Positions 23,540 through 33,651 of a stretch of 64,000 nucleotides of DNA are shown here, one piece after another (position 1 is the first letter of the stretch; every line of letters starts with the position of its first letter). The translations under genes and the position numbers were made by a program. Source of the DNA: an uncultured Oscillospiraceae bacterium (GTDB taxonomy: Bacteria > Bacillota > Clostridia > Oscillospirales > Oscillospiraceae). The stretch lies in contig CAKTRJ010000002.1 of NCBI GenBank assembly GCA_934597345.1, forward strand, positions 45,909 through 109,908, written 5' to 3'. Below the pieces are notes generated by a model. The model made no database searches. It saw nothing but the letters and a program-made list of their open reading frames with translations, and was not told the DNA's origin.

Positions 23540-23878
23540 ATGGATCTCATCAAAGCATTGAACGAAAAGCAGCTGAAGGAAGTGCCTCAGGTGCAGGTGG
23601 GCGATACCGTCCGCGTGCATGTGAAGGTCAAGGAAGGCTCCCGCGAGCGTATTCAGGTTTTCGAGGGCACCGTTATTGCCAAGAAGCATGGCGGCATCGA
23701 GGAGACCATCACCGTCCGCCGTATCTCCTACGGCGTGGGCGTGGAGAAGGTGTTCCCCGTACATTCTCCCTCCATCCAGACCATCGAGACCGTGCGTCAC
23801 GGTTTCGTGCGCCGCGCCAAGCTGTACTACCTGCGCGACCGCGTCGGCAAGGCCGCCAAGATTCGCGAGAAGCTGTAA
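23540..23878 (+). CDS. rplS: 50S ribosomal protein L19
   Basis: 112 residues, the normal length. Characteristic text includes [59 protein letters not shown] and [28 protein letters not shown]19 sits at the 30S-50S interface near the A site. GGAGGAAAAATCC precedes ATG. It has its own promoter and terminator and lies between the radical SAM pair and the ribosome-assembly GTPase rbgA. Confidence 0.98.
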   Translation: MDLIKALNEKQLKEVPQVQVGDTVRVHVKVKEGSRERIQVFEGTVIAKKHGGIEETITVRRISYGVGVEKVFPVHSPSIQTIETVRHGFVRRAKLYYLRDRVGKAAKIREKL

Positions 23879-23898
23879 GCGTATTCGATCCAAGAAAG

Positions 23899-23930
23899 AC
23901 CGCTCACATCCGTGGGCGGTTTTTTCCTTT
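23899..23930 (+). terminator. Terminator of rplS
   Basis: ACCGCTCAC pairs with GTGGGCGGT around ATCC, followed by TTTTTCCTTTTC. Confidence 0.85.
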
Positions 23931-23988
23931 TCTTTTCAGGAAAACTGTGGTATAATGATAACAATTATGAATTGCGAGGTGACACACC

Positions 23989-24858
23989 ATGCAGATAGAA
24001 GGATTGAGCTGGTTTCCCGGCCATATGACGAAAACCAAGCGCATGATCACGGCGGAGATCAAGAACATGGACGCGGTGTGCGAGATATTGGACGCCCGCA
24101 TCCCGCTGTCCAGCCGTAACCCGGACGTGGACGAAATGACGGCGGGAAAGCCCCGCATGGTGGTGCTGAACCGCGTGGATCAGGCCGACCCCAAGGAGAC
24201 AAAGCGCTGGGCCTCCTATTTCCGGGGAAAGGGCTATGCGGTGCTGGAAGCCAACGCCAAGGGCGGCGCAGGCACGGCGCAGTTTGCCGCCGCCGTTCGT
24301 GATCTTCTGAAGGACAAGCTGGCAGCCTATGCCGAAAAGGGGCAGGTGGGCCGCACCGTCCGCGTGATGGTGCTGGGCATTCCCAATGTGGGAAAATCCA
24401 CCTTTATCAATAAGGTGGCCCACCGCAAGACCGCCAAGGCGGAGGATCGCCCCGGCGTGACCCGCTCCAAGCAGTGGGTGCCGGTGGACCGCACGCTGGA
24501 GTTGCTGGACACCCCCGGCATCCTGTGGCCCAAGTTCGATGACGTAGAGGTCGGCAAGCGTCTTGCCTTTACAGGCGCCATCAAGGATGATGTCATGGAT
24601 ATCGAGGAGCTGGCCTGCTATCTGATGGAATATCTGGGGAAGCACTATGCCGAGATCCTGACCGAACGGTATAAGATCAAAGTAGAGGAGGGCGACACCG
24701 GCTACGATCTGCTGACCAAGGCGGGCCGCAAGCGGGGGTTCCTGATGCGGGGCGCGGAGGTGGACACCGAGCGCATGGCCCGCATCCTGCTGGATGAGTT
24801 CCGGGGCGGCAAGCTGGGCCGCTTCACACTGGAAACGGTGGAGGAGGTGCGGGAATGA
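23989..24858 (+). CDS. rbgA: Ribosome biogenesis GTPase RbgA (YlqF)
   Basis: 289 residues with circularly permuted GTPase motifs: G4 LNRVDQAD near residue 55 comes before G1 GIPNVGKST near 130 and G3 DTPG near 175. The N-terminal GLSWFPGHMTKTKRMI is typical. RbgA promotes late assembly of the 50S subunit, including placement of L16. It follows rplS as in many Firmicutes. Its TGA overlaps the ATG of the next small gene (ATGA). Confidence 0.96.
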   Translation: MQIEGLSWFPGHMTKTKRMITAEIKNMDAVCEILDARIPLSSRNPDVDEMTAGKPRMVVLNRVDQADPKETKRWASYFRGKGYAVLEANAKGGAGTAQFAAAVRDLLKDKLAAYAEKGQVGRTVRVMVLGIPNVGKSTFINKVAHRKTAKAEDRPGVTRSKQWVPVDRTLELLDTPGILWPKFDDVEVGKRLAFTGAIKDDVMDIEELACYLMEYLGKHYAEILTERYKIKVEEGDTGYDLLTKAGRKRGFLMRGAEVDTERMARILLDEFRGGKLGRFTLETVEEVRE

Positions 24859-25097
24859 ACTGCCCAAACTGCGGAAAAGAGATGGAGCGTGGAAAGGTCA
24901 TCACGTCCCATAGCCGGGGCCTGTTCTTTCTGCCGCCCGGCGGCGATATCGATGCCCTGTTGTTCCTGACCAGGAAGTACATCACCCGGCAGAACGGCAT
25001 CGTGCTGGACGGCCCCTATAATACCGATTTCCCCAATGAATCCAGCTTTTCCGCCTGCGTCTGCCGAGACTGCCGAAAGATCACGCTGACCTACTGA
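24855..25097 (+). CDS. Small zinc-ribbon protein
   Basis: 80 residues with two Cys pairs: MNCPNCGKEM at the start and CVCRDCRKI near the end, likely a single zinc site. The middle (SHSRGLFFLPPGGDIDALLFLTRKY) lacks a known catalytic motif. It resembles the short zinc-ribbon domain-of-unknown-function proteins common in Clostridia. A second protein with the same layout is encoded at 49127-49339. It overlaps rbgA by four bases, so it is co-translated with ribosome-assembly genes. Confidence 0.78.
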   Translation: MNCPNCGKEMERGKVITSHSRGLFFLPPGGDIDALLFLTRKYITRQNGIVLDGPYNTDFPNESSFSACVCRDCRKITLTY

Positions 25098-25108
25098 AAG
25101 GAGCGCCT

Positions 25109-25729
25109 ATGGAGCTTTGGACATATGAACAGGAATCGTGGGCGCAGGGCTGCAAGACGGTCTGCGGCGTGGACGAGGCCGGTGCGGGGCCGCTGATGGG
25201 CCCGGTATACGCGGCGGCGGTGATCCTGCCCCGTGAGTGCTTGATTGAGGGCCTGAACGATTCCAAAAAGCTGACGGAAAAGAAGCGGGAAGCGTTGTAC
25301 GACGTGATTACCGCCACGGCGCTTGCCTGGTCGGTGGCCAGTGTCAGCGCCGCAGAGATCGACGCCACCGACATTCTCTCCGCCCGGATGAAGGCCATGC
25401 AGCTGGCCATCGACGAACTGTCCATGAAGCCGGATATGGCCCTGATCGACGGCAACCGTGACCACGGACAGCACGCCACCATCACCGTACCCCACCGCTG
25501 CATCGTGGAGGGCGACGGCCATTCCGCCTCCATCGCGGCGGCCTCTATTCTTGCAAAGGTCAGCCGTGACCGGTATGTGACCGACGTGCTGGACAGGGAA
25601 TATCCCCAGTACCAGTTCGCCAGGCACAAGGGCTACGGCACCAAGCTGCACTATGCCATGCTGGATGAATACGGCCCCTGTCCTGAGCACCGGATGACCT
25701 TCCTGAAGAAGTGGGAGGCCAGACGGTGA
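25109..25729 (+). CDS. rnhB: Ribonuclease HII
   Basis: 206 residues. Type 2 RNase H motifs are CGVDEAGAGPLMGPVYAAAVIL (Asp22 and Glu23), LIDGNRDHG with the third acidic residue, and SIAAASILAKVSRD with the final Asp. It removes single ribonucleotides and RNA from DNA-RNA hybrids. AAAGGAGCGCC precedes ATG. The rbgA-rnhB-yraN order is a widespread Firmicutes arrangement. Its TGA overlaps the GTG start of yraN. Confidence 0.95.
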   Translation: MELWTYEQESWAQGCKTVCGVDEAGAGPLMGPVYAAAVILPRECLIEGLNDSKKLTEKKREALYDVITATALAWSVASVSAAEIDATDILSARMKAMQLAIDELSMKPDMALIDGNRDHGQHATITVPHRCIVEGDGHSASIAAASILAKVSRDRYVTDVLDREYPQYQFARHKGYGTKLHYAMLDEYGPCPEHRMTFLKKWEARR

Positions 25730-26079
25730 GCCGGGCCGAGGGCATGCAGGGCGAGGCCATGGTGGCCCGCTATCTGCGGGAGAACGGGTACAGGCTGGCG
25801 GCCCACGGCTACCGCAGCCGCTACGGTGAGATCGACCTGATCGCCTGGGACGGCGACGTGCTGTGCTTTGTGGAGGTCAAGACACGCACCAATGTGGACA
25901 TGGCGCTGCCCCGTGAGTATGTGACGGCGCAGAAGCAGAACAGGCTGCGCAAGACCGCCATGATGTATCTGTCGGAGAAGCGGCTGGACTGCCCTGCCCG
26001 GTTCGATGTGGCGGAGGTCTATGCCGAGCACGGCTTTGACAACGCCCGCATAGAATACATCAAAAACGCTTTTCAATAA
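25726..26079 (+). CDS. yraN: YraN/UPF0102 family endonuclease-like protein
   Basis: 117 residues from GTG 25726, which overlaps the rnhB stop as GTGA and has GGGAGG at a good distance; the ATG at 25711 would be too close to its own site. The nuclease-like core GEIDLIAWDGDVLCFVEVKTR has the D-(E/D)xK arrangement of Holliday-junction resolvase-like folds. The biochemical role of the family is not settled; DNA repair or processing is likely. Confidence 0.9.
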   Translation: MSRAEGMQGEAMVARYLRENGYRLAAHGYRSRYGEIDLIAWDGDVLCFVEVKTRTNVDMALPREYVTAQKQNRLRKTAMMYLSEKRLDCPARFDVAEVYAEHGFDNARIEYIKNAFQ

Positions 26080-26089
26080 GGAGACTGTT

Positions 26090-27070
26090 ATGCTGTCCTA
26101 TTTTGACGCCCACTGCGATACCATTTACCGCTGTCTGGAGACCGGCGAGGCTTCCGCGCTGGACTATGGCGAAAACCGGGAGGAGCAGCGCCGCTATTAC
26201 GCCGCGTCCACCCACCTGCGGGAAAACGGCGGCCATATTGATCTGGAGCGGGGACGGCAGTTCCGCCGCTGCGCCCAATTTTTCGCCCTGTTCCACGATG
26301 CGGCGGAGGCTCCGGCTGACGGTATGTGGGCGCAATGCCGGCGGATGCATGACTTCTTCCTGCGGGAGATGGCGGACAGCGCCGATATGGCACGCCACTG
26401 CCGCACCGGCGCGGAGGTGGATGAAGCGGTATCGCAGGGCAAGGTGGCGGCACTGCTGAGCATCGAGGGCGCCGACCTCATGGACTGCGACGTACATAAG
26501 ATTGAAACGATATCTGGTTGGGGCGTGCGGTTCCTGAACCCTGTGTGGAACCGGGCCAATGTGCTGTCCGGCACCAACGCCGAGGAGCCGGAGCGGGGCC
26601 TGTCCACGGAGGGACGAGACTTCATCCGCGTGATGGAGGAGTACGGCATCTATCCCGACGTGTCCCACCTGTCCGACGCGGGCTTCTGGGATCTTGTCCG
26701 TATGGCGCGGCGGCCCATCATCGCGTCCCATTCCAACGCGCGGGCCATTTGTCCCCACCGCCGCAACTTGACCGACGACCAGTTCCGGGCTGTCCGTGAC
26801 CTGGGCGGCGTGGTGGGACTAAATCTCTATCTGCATTTTGTGGGTGAGCCCACGATGGACGCGCTGGTGGCCCATGTGGAGCATTTTCTGGCGCTGGGCG
26901 GAGAGAAAACGCTGTGTCTGGGCGGCGATATGGACGGCTGCGAGGCGCTGGCGGGCGGCATGACCGGCATACAGGATATGCCGAAGCTGTACGACGCGCT
27001 GAAAGCACGGGGCTATGGCGAGACGCTGCTGGAGGATATCTTCTGGAACAATCTGCGCCGCCTGATTTGA
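26090..27070 (+). CDS. Membrane-dipeptidase-like metallopeptidase, M19 family
   Basis: 326 residues. Metal ligands follow the renal dipeptidase pattern: DAHCDT (HxD) at residues 6-10, LSIEGADL (Glu), and SHLSDAGFWD with SHSNARAICPHRRNLTDDQFRAV (His residues). The end LCLGGDMDGCEAL supplies the final Asp. The family hydrolyses dipeptides, including D-containing ones, with two zinc ions. No signal peptide is present, so it should be cytosolic and recycle peptides. It sits between yraN and a phosphoesterase with short gaps. Confidence 0.9.
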   Translation: MLSYFDAHCDTIYRCLETGEASALDYGENREEQRRYYAASTHLRENGGHIDLERGRQFRRCAQFFALFHDAAEAPADGMWAQCRRMHDFFLREMADSADMARHCRTGAEVDEAVSQGKVAALLSIEGADLMDCDVHKIETISGWGVRFLNPVWNRANVLSGTNAEEPERGLSTEGRDFIRVMEEYGIYPDVSHLSDAGFWDLVRMARRPIIASHSNARAICPHRRNLTDDQFRAVRDLGGVVGLNLYLHFVGEPTMDALVAHVEHFLALGGEKTLCLGGDMDGCEALAGGMTGIQDMPKLYDALKARGYGETLLEDIFWNNLRRLI

Positions 27071-27086
27071 CGGGAAGGAGGGATTT

Positions 27087-27776
27087 ATGGCACTGTACGC
27101 AATAGGTGATCTGCATTTGTCCTTGAACTCGGACAAGTCCATGGATATTTTCGGTGACGGCTGGCATGATTATGTCAACCGCATCCGGGAGGGCTTTGCC
27201 CCGCTCTGTGACGACGATGTGACCGTGCTGTGCGGCGACCTCAGTTGGGGTATGAGTCTGGAGGAATCCCTGCTGGACTTTCAATTCATCAACGCCCTGC
27301 CGGGGAAGAAGATCCTTTTGAAAGGCAACCACGACTACTGGTGGAACACCGCCTCGAAAATGAAACGGTTCTTTGCCGAGAATGGGCTGGATACCATGGA
27401 GATACTCCATAATAACTGCCTTTTCTACGGTGATATTGCCCTGTGCGGCACACGCGGTTGGTTCTATGAGCTGGACAATCAGGGCACCCACGATAAAAAG
27501 GTGCTGCTGCGGGAGGTGGGCCGCTTGGAAACGTCGTTGAAAGCGGCGGGGGAGCGGGAGAAGCTGTGCTTTCTCCACTATCCGCCCATCTATCAGGGCT
27601 ATGAGTGCCCGGAGATCCTGCGGCTTTTGAAGGAATATAAGGTAAAGGCCTGCTATTACGGCCATCTGCATGGCGCTTCCCACCGGCGCGCAATCGAGGG
27701 AACGCGCAGCGGTACCCTGTTTTCGCTGGTGGCCGGTGATTTTCTGGGGTTTATTCCTAAAAAAATTTGCGAATAA
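27087..27776 (+). CDS. Calcineurin-like metallophosphoesterase
   Basis: 229 residues with all blocks of the fold: AIGDLHLS (D-x-H), VLCGDLSWG (GD), LLKGNHDYWW (GNHD), FLHYPPIY (H) and YYGHLHGASH (GHxH). The di-metal site should hydrolyse a phosphoester; the sub-family resembles the YpbG-type cytosolic phosphoesterases of unknown substrate. Ribosome site AAGGAGGGA precedes ATG. It is the last gene of the rightward run that began at rbgA. Confidence 0.9.
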   Translation: MALYAIGDLHLSLNSDKSMDIFGDGWHDYVNRIREGFAPLCDDDVTVLCGDLSWGMSLEESLLDFQFINALPGKKILLKGNHDYWWNTASKMKRFFAENGLDTMEILHNNCLFYGDIALCGTRGWFYELDNQGTHDKKVLLREVGRLETSLKAAGEREKLCFLHYPPIYQGYECPEILRLLKEYKVKACYYGHLHGASHRRAIEGTRSGTLFSLVAGDFLGFIPKKICE

Positions 27777-27888
27777 TGCAAAAAGGTATGGAAATTCCAT
27801 TTGTTTTCTGATATCATATAAACTTGGCTTGACAATAATGTATTCTTATGTCATCAAAATATAGATGTAAACTGGAGGAAAAGCAACA

Positions 27889-29214
27889 ATGACTGTCAAG
27901 AGCTGTGAAAAACTGGAGAAGAGCAAGGTCGCTCTGACCATCGAGGTGGGCGCCGAGGAGTTCGAGGCCGCCGTCAACAAGGCGTATCTGAAGATGCGCG
28001 GCAAGATGAATATTCCCGGCTTCCGTCCCGGCAAGGCTCCCCGCAAGATGATCGAGAGCATGTACGGCGCCGAGGTCTTTTATGAGGAAGCCGTCAACGC
28101 CATTCTGCCCGACGCTTACGAGAGCGCCGTGGACGAGCAGAAGCTGGAGGTCGTTGGTTATCCCCAGGTGGAGATCGAGAGCGTGGGCAAGGAAGGCGCG
28201 ACCTTCAAGTGCACCGTCGCTGTGTATCCCGAGGTTGAGCTGGGCCAGTACAAGGGGCTCGAGGCCGTGAAGGCTGAGGTCAAGGTCATGGCCGCCGACG
28301 TGAACGCCCGCCTGAAGGAAATGGCCGACCGCAACAGCCGTCTGGTGGTCGTGGAGCGCGCTGTCAAGAAGGGCGACACCGCCAACATCGACTTCGAGGG
28401 CTTTGACCAGGGCGTGGCCTTCGACGGCGGCAAGGGCGAGGCTTTTGATCTGGAGATCGGCTCCGGCAGCTTCGTTCCCGGCTTCGAGGATCAGCTCATC
28501 GGCATGAAGGCCGGTGAGGAGAAGGACATCGACATCACCTTCCCCGAGAACTATACCCCCGAGCTGGCCGGCAAACCCGTGGTGTTCCACGTCAAGGTCA
28601 ACGAGGTCAAGGTCAAGGAGCTGCCCGCCATCGACGACGAGTTCGCCAAGGACGTGTCCGAGTTCGACACCCTGAAGGAGCTGAAGGCCGATATCAAGAA
28701 GAAGATGACCGAGGAGCGCACCACCGCCGCCCAGCACGCCTTTGAGGATGTGCTGATGACCAAGGTGGCCGAGGGCATCAAGGCCGACATCCCCGATGAG
28801 ATGATCGAGATGCAGGCCCACCAGATGCTGGAGGGCTTCAAGCAGCAGCTGGCCTCCCAGGGCATCCCCTTCGATCAGTACACCAAGATGACCGGCATGA
28901 ACGAGGAGCAGATCATCATGGACGCCAAAGAGCCCGCCGCCAATCAGGTGAAGATGGATCTGGCCATCCGCGCCATCATCAAGGCTGAGGGTCTGGAAGT
29001 CTCCGACGAGGAAGTGGAGAACGAGATGAAGACCGTGGCCGAGAAGTACGGCATGGATCTGGAGACCGTCAAGAAGTACCTGCGCGCCGAGGATGTGAAG
29101 GAGCAGGTCATGCGCGAGAAGGTCATCAAGGTCGTGGCGGATTCTGCCGTCGCGGTTGCCCCCGAGGTCAAGGAAGATGAGACCAAGACCGAGGAAGAAG
29201 AGAAGAAAGACTAA
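27889..29214 (+). CDS. tig: Trigger factor
   Basis: 441 residues. The N-terminal ribosome-binding domain includes NIPGFRPGKAPRKMIESMYG, the signature loop that docks on L23. The FKBP-type prolyl isomerase domain follows (VKKGDTANIDFEGFDQGVAFDGGKGE, about 160-245), then the helical C-terminal chaperone arms ending in an acidic tail. It binds nascent chains at the exit tunnel. GGAGGAAAAGCAAC precedes ATG. The order tig-clpP-clpX-lon-engB matches the classic Firmicutes protein-quality cluster. Confidence 0.97.
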   Translation: MTVKSCEKLEKSKVALTIEVGAEEFEAAVNKAYLKMRGKMNIPGFRPGKAPRKMIESMYGAEVFYEEAVNAILPDAYESAVDEQKLEVVGYPQVEIESVGKEGATFKCTVAVYPEVELGQYKGLEAVKAEVKVMAADVNARLKEMADRNSRLVVVERAVKKGDTANIDFEGFDQGVAFDGGKGEAFDLEIGSGSFVPGFEDQLIGMKAGEEKDIDITFPENYTPELAGKPVVFHVKVNEVKVKELPAIDDEFAKDVSEFDTLKELKADIKKKMTEERTTAAQHAFEDVLMTKVAEGIKADIPDEMIEMQAHQMLEGFKQQLASQGIPFDQYTKMTGMNEEQIIMDAKEPAANQVKMDLAIRAIIKAEGLEVSDEEVENEMKTVAEKYGMDLETVKKYLRAEDVKEQVMREKVIKVVADSAVAVAPEVKEDETKTEEEEKKD

Positions 29215-29270
29215 ATCACATATCAGGGTGGGTATACTTTGACTATCTTTCGTAACGGAGGTATTTTACA

Positions 29271-29852
29271 ATGAGTTTGGTTCCCTATGTTGTTGAGCAG
29301 ACCAACCGCGGCGAGCGGTCCTATGATATCTTTTCCCGTCTGCTGAATGACCGCATTATCTTCCTGGGCGAAGAAGTGAATGATACCACCGCCAGCCTGG
29401 TCGTGGCCCAGCTGCTGTATCTGGAAGCACAGGATCCTGACAAGGATATCCAGATGTATATCAACAGTCCCGGCGGCAGCGTAACGGCCGGTATGGCAAT
29501 CTATGACACCATGCAGTACATCAAGTGCGATGTATCCACCATCTGCATCGGCATGGCCGCCAGCATGGGCGCGTTCCTGCTGTCCTGCGGAGCCAGGGGC
29601 AAGCGCATCGCGCTGCCCAATGCCGAGGTGATGATCCACCAGCCCTCCGCCGGTACCCAGGGTAAGGTCACCGATATGGAGATCGATGTGGAGCACTTCC
29701 TGAAGATCAAGCAGCGCATCAACAAGATCCTTGCCGAAAATACCGGCAAGACGCCGGAGCAGATCAAAGCCGACTCCGAGCGGGATAACTGGATGATCGC
29801 GGAGGAAGCCCGGGAATACGGTCTGGTGGATAAGGTAATCTACAAGCGCTGA
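29271..29852 (+). CDS. clpP: ATP-dependent Clp protease proteolytic subunit
   Basis: 193 residues. The catalytic triad is S98 (GMAASMGAF), H123 (MIHQPSAG) and D172 (SERDNW), spaced as in Escherichia coli ClpP. A short N-terminal segment is processed in most homologs. It assembles into a tetradecameric chamber gated by ClpX, encoded 13 bases downstream. AACGGAGGTATTTTAC precedes ATG. Confidence 0.98.
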   Translation: MSLVPYVVEQTNRGERSYDIFSRLLNDRIIFLGEEVNDTTASLVVAQLLYLEAQDPDKDIQMYINSPGGSVTAGMAIYDTMQYIKCDVSTICIGMAASMGAFLLSCGARGKRIALPNAEVMIHQPSAGTQGKVTDMEIDVEHFLKIKQRINKILAENTGKTPEQIKADSERDNWMIAEEAREYGLVDKVIYKR

Positions 29853-29864
29853 GTGAGGTAGCAT

Positions 29865-31163
29865 ATGGCTGATAATTCAAAATCCCTGCGCTGCTCCTTC
29901 TGCGGCAAGACAGAGAATCAGGTGCACCGCATGATCCAGGGCCCCGGCGTCCGGATCTGCGACGAATGTGTGCAGCTGTGCCTGTCTCTGCTGGACGACG
30001 GCTATGAGGTGGAACCGGAAACGGTGGAAAGTCTCGACCAGCTGCCGACGCCGCAGGAGATCAAGGCGGTGCTGGATGAGTATGTGGTGGGGCAGGAAGC
30101 GGCGAAGATCACGCTGTCTGTCTCTGTATACAATCACTACAAGCGCATTTTCTTCGGCGGCGGCGAGGATGTGGAGCTGCAGAAGAGCAACATCCTGATG
30201 ATCGGCCCCACCGGCAGCGGCAAGACCCTGTTTGCCCAGACGCTGGCCCGGGTGCTGAAGGTCCCCTTCGCCATCGCGGACGCCACCACACTGACGGAAG
30301 CCGGCTATGTGGGCGACGACGTGGAGAACATCCTACTGCGGCTTCTGCAGGCGGCGGAATTCGATGTGGAGCTGGCCGAGCGGGGCATCATTTATGTGGA
30401 TGAGATCGACAAGATCGCCCGCAAGAGCGAGAATACCTCCATCACCCGCGATGTCTCCGGCGAGGGTGTGCAGCAGGCGCTGCTGAAGATTCTGGAGGGC
30501 ACCGTGGCCAACGTACCGCCTCAGGGCGGCCGTAAGCACCCCCATCAGGAGTTCATCCAGATCGACACCCACAACATTCTGTTTATCTGCGGCGGCGCGT
30601 TCGACGGCCTGGAGAAGATCATCGAGCGCCGCACCGACCGCAAGGGTATCGGCTTTGACGCCGTGGTGGAGAGCAAGGCGGAGCGCCAGCAGGGCGCGCT
30701 GCTGAAGGAGGCGCAGCCTCACGATCTGCTGAAATTCGGCATCATCCCCGAACTGGTGGGCCGCCTGCCGGTGATCGCCGCCTTGGATGGCCTGACCCGT
30801 GACGACCTGGTGACCATTCTGACCCAGCCCAAGAACGCGCTGGTGAAGCAGTACCAGAAGTTGCTGGAGTACGACGATGTGAAGCTGGACTTCACGCCGG
30901 ACGCGCTGGAAGCCATTGCCGACAAGGCCATCGAGCGTAATATTGGCGCCCGCGGCCTGCGGGCCATCATGGAAAGCGTGCTGACAAAGCTCATGTACGA
31001 CATTCCCTCCGATCCCACCATCGCGCAGGTGACCATCACCGCCGACTGCGTCAACAACGGCGTACAGCCGGAGATCGTTCACGATCCCGGACGCTCTGCC
31101 AGGCGGGCAAAATTAAAGACCGGAAAGCAGCCGGAGAAGAGATCCTCCGCACCGGCCTCTTAA
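29865..31163 (+). CDS. clpX: Clp protease ATP-binding subunit ClpX
   Basis: 432 residues. An N-terminal C4 zinc-binding domain ([11 protein letters not shown]...CDECVQLC, residues 10-38) is followed by the AAA+ module with Walker A GPTGSGKT near 115, pore loop region AGYVGDDVE, Walker [11 protein letters not shown] near 180, and the arginine-rich sensor region [10 protein letters not shown]. It unfolds tagged proteins and feeds ClpP. The Lys-rich tail after residue 410 is variable in the family. Confidence 0.98.
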   Translation: MADNSKSLRCSFCGKTENQVHRMIQGPGVRICDECVQLCLSLLDDGYEVEPETVESLDQLPTPQEIKAVLDEYVVGQEAAKITLSVSVYNHYKRIFFGGGEDVELQKSNILMIGPTGSGKTLFAQTLARVLKVPFAIADATTLTEAGYVGDDVENILLRLLQAAEFDVELAERGIIYVDEIDKIARKSENTSITRDVSGEGVQQALLKILEGTVANVPPQGGRKHPHQEFIQIDTHNILFICGGAFDGLEKIIERRTDRKGIGFDAVVESKAERQQGALLKEAQPHDLLKFGIIPELVGRLPVIAALDGLTRDDLVTILTQPKNALVKQYQKLLEYDDVKLDFTPDALEAIADKAIERNIGARGLRAIMESVLTKLMYDIPSDPTIAQVTITADCVNNGVQPEIVHDPGRSARRAKLKTGKQPEKRSSAPAS

Positions 31164-31173
31164 AGTGTGAACA

Positions 31174-31209
31174 GGGGAGAGGCAGACGCCTCTCCCCCTG
31201 CGCTTTTTT
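31174..31209 (+). terminator. Terminator between clpX and lon
   Basis: GGGGAGAGGC (31174-31183) pairs with GCCTCTCCCC (31188-31197), followed by CTGCGCTTTTTT. Confidence 0.75.
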
Positions 31210-31251
31210 CCGGCAGCGGAAAAACGATTCCCCGGCAAAGGAGAACCTTTT

Positions 31252-33651
31252 ATGGAACGAACGACTTTGAATATCCCTGTCATTGCCCTGCGGGGTCTGA
31301 CAGTTTTTCCGGATCTGACGCTGAGCTTTGATGTGGAGCGCGAGATCTCCATCTATGCGCTGGACAGCGCCATGGAGAGCGATGAACGCGCCATCTTTCT
31401 GGTGACCCAGCGTGAGATCTCTACCACCGCGCCTACGGAGGACGATCTTTACAGCGTAGGCACCATCTGCCGTATTCTGCAGATCCTCAAGACCTCTGAG
31501 ACCAGCGTCAGAGTGATCGTCGAGGGCCGTCAGCGCGCCCGCATCCACCGCCTGTGGCAGAATAAGCCATTTCTGCAGGCCAATGTGGAGCTGCTGGAGG
31601 AGGATTTTCCCGGCCGCATGACGCCCCGCATGGAGGCGCTGATCCGACAGACCTATGTGATCTTTGGTGAGTATAAGGAGCTGGTCACCAACCTCAACGA
31701 TGACTTTGTCTCCGCCGTGCTGGACTGCCGTGATCCCGGCCACCTGGCCGATTTCATCGCACAGAATATCAATCTGCGCCACGGTGACCGCCAGCGCATT
31801 CTGGAGGAGCTGAACCCCGTCAAGCGTCTGCGGCTGCTGAATGAGATCCTGGCTCATGAGGTGGAGGTCATCTCCCTTGAGGTGGAGATGGAGCACAAGG
31901 TGCGCTCCCGCGTAGCACAGGTGCAGAAGGACATGATCCTGCGGGAGCAGTTGAAGGTGCTGCAGCACGAGCTGGGCGACGACGGCGACGAGGAGATCGC
32001 CGAGTATACGGACAGGATCGAAAAGCTGAAGCTTCCGGAGGAGATCCACAAGAAGCTGATGAAGGAAGTGGATCGCCTTGCCAAGCAGCCCTACGGCAGC
32101 GCCGAGGCATCGGTGATCCGCAATTATCTGGATGTTTGTCTGGATATGCCGTGGCACAAGACCACCAAAGACCGGGCCGATGTGGCGAAGGCACGGGCGA
32201 TTTTGGACAAGGAGCACTTTGGCCTTGATAAGGTCAAGGAGCGTATTCTGGAGTTCATCGCTGTACAGCAGATCAACCCCGACGCCAAGGGCAAGATTTT
32301 GTGTCTGGTTGGCCCTCCCGGCGTAGGCAAAACCTCTATCGCCATCTCCGTAGCCAAGGCTATGAACCGCAAGCTGGCCCGACTCAGTCTGGGCGGCGTG
32401 CGGGACGAAGCGGATATCCGCGGCCATCGCAAGACCTATATCGGCGCCATGCCCGGCCGCATCATCGATGCCATGACCCGCGCCGGTTCCATGAACCCGC
32501 TGCTGGTGCTGGACGAGATCGATAAGCTGGCCAGCGATATGCGGGGCGACCCCGCCTCGGCGCTGCTGGAGGTATTTGACAGCGAGCAGAACTACGCTTT
32601 CCGGGATCATTTTCTGGAGATCCCGGTTGACCTGAGCCGCGTCATGTTCATCACCACCGCCAACATGCTGGGGACTATCCCGCGGCCGCTGCTGGATCGT
32701 ATGGAGGTCATTGAGTTGTCCAGCTATACCGACGAGGAAAAGCTTCAGATCGCCAAGCAGCATCTGCTGCCCAAGCAGCTGAAGGAGCATGGATTGAAGC
32801 GGACGCAGTTCCATATGACCGACGGCGCTATCCGCCGCACCATCACCGACTACACACGGGAATCCGGCGTCCGTATTCTGGAGCGACAGATCGGTAAGCT
32901 GTGCCGCAAGGCTGCTATGCAGCTGGTGACCGACGATGTAAAGCGTGTTAACATTACAGAGAAAAACCTGCCGGATTATCTGGGAACGGTTCGTTATACG
33001 CCCTCGGTACATATCACCCGCGACGAGGTCGGCGTGGTCAATGGCCTTGCCTGGACAGAGGTGGGCGGTGAGATCCTCGAGGTCGAGGTCAACGTGATGG
33101 ACGGCAGCGGTAAGCTGGAGCTGACCGGCAATCTGGGCACCGTCATGCAGGAGTCCGCCAAGGCGGCGCTCAGCTGCCTGCGCAGCCGCACGGAGGCGCT
33201 GCATCTGGAGAAGGATTTCTATAAGACCAAGGATATCCATATCCACTTCCCGGAGGCTGCTACACCAAAGGATGGGCCCTCCGCCGGTATCGCCATCACC
33301 ACGGCCATGCTGTCGGCACTGACGGGCCGCAAGGTGCGGGGCGACATTGCCATGACAGGCGAGGTAACGCTGCGGGGCCGGGTGCTGCCTATCGGCGGCT
33401 TGAAGGAAAAGACCATGGCCGCCCTGCGCAACGGCGTCAAGACGGTGATCATTCCCAAGGAAAACGAGAAGGATCTTTCGGAGATCGATCAGACCGTCCG
33501 CAAGGCGCTGCACTTCATTCCGGTGGAGACGGTGGACGCGGTGTTCGCCGCCGCACTGGTGCCGGAGACGAAGGAGGACGCGGTGGAGCACATGGCGGCC
33601 ATTGCCGCCGACACACCCTATCAGGAGGTGCGCCATGGCCATCAACTTTAA
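31252..33651 (+). CDS. lon: ATP-dependent endopeptidase La (Lon)
   Basis: 799 residues. The N-terminal substrate-binding domain (PVIALRGLTVFPDLTLSFDVER) leads into the AAA+ module with Walker A GPPGVGKTS near 355 and Walker B LLVLDEIDKL near 420. The protease domain has the Ser-Lys dyad S677 (KDGPSAGIA) and K720 (LKEKTMAA), 43 residues apart as in E. coli. It degrades damaged and regulatory proteins in the cytosol. AAAGGAGAACC precedes ATG. The last 17 bases overlap engB. Confidence 0.98.
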   Translation: MERTTLNIPVIALRGLTVFPDLTLSFDVEREISIYALDSAMESDERAIFLVTQREISTTAPTEDDLYSVGTICRILQILKTSETSVRVIVEGRQRARIHRLWQNKPFLQANVELLEEDFPGRMTPRMEALIRQTYVIFGEYKELVTNLNDDFVSAVLDCRDPGHLADFIAQNINLRHGDRQRILEELNPVKRLRLLNEILAHEVEVISLEVEMEHKVRSRVAQVQKDMILREQLKVLQHELGDDGDEEIAEYTDRIEKLKLPEEIHKKLMKEVDRLAKQPYGSAEASVIRNYLDVCLDMPWHKTTKDRADVAKARAILDKEHFGLDKVKERILEFIAVQQINPDAKGKILCLVGPPGVGKTSIAISVAKAMNRKLARLSLGGVRDEADIRGHRKTYIGAMPGRIIDAMTRAGSMNPLLVLDEIDKLASDMRGDPASALLEVFDSEQNYAFRDHFLEIPVDLSRVMFITTANMLGTIPRPLLDRMEVIELSSYTDEEKLQIAKQHLLPKQLKEHGLKRTQFHMTDGAIRRTITDYTRESGVRILERQIGKLCRKAAMQLVTDDVKRVNITEKNLPDYLGTVRYTPSVHITRDEVGVVNGLAWTEVGGEILEVEVNVMDGSGKLELTGNLGTVMQESAKAALSCLRSRTEALHLEKDFYKTKDIHIHFPEAATPKDGPSAGIAITTAMLSALTGRKVRGDIAMTGEVTLRGRVLPIGGLKEKTMAALRNGVKTVIIPKENEKDLSEIDQTVRKALHFIPVETVDAVFAAALVPETKEDAVEHMAAIAADTPYQEVRHGHQL

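Noticed and set aside
27829-27860. TTGACA before the trigger factor gene as promoter
   Set aside because: The -35 box is perfect but no acceptable -10 box lies 16-18 bases downstream, so I did not list it.
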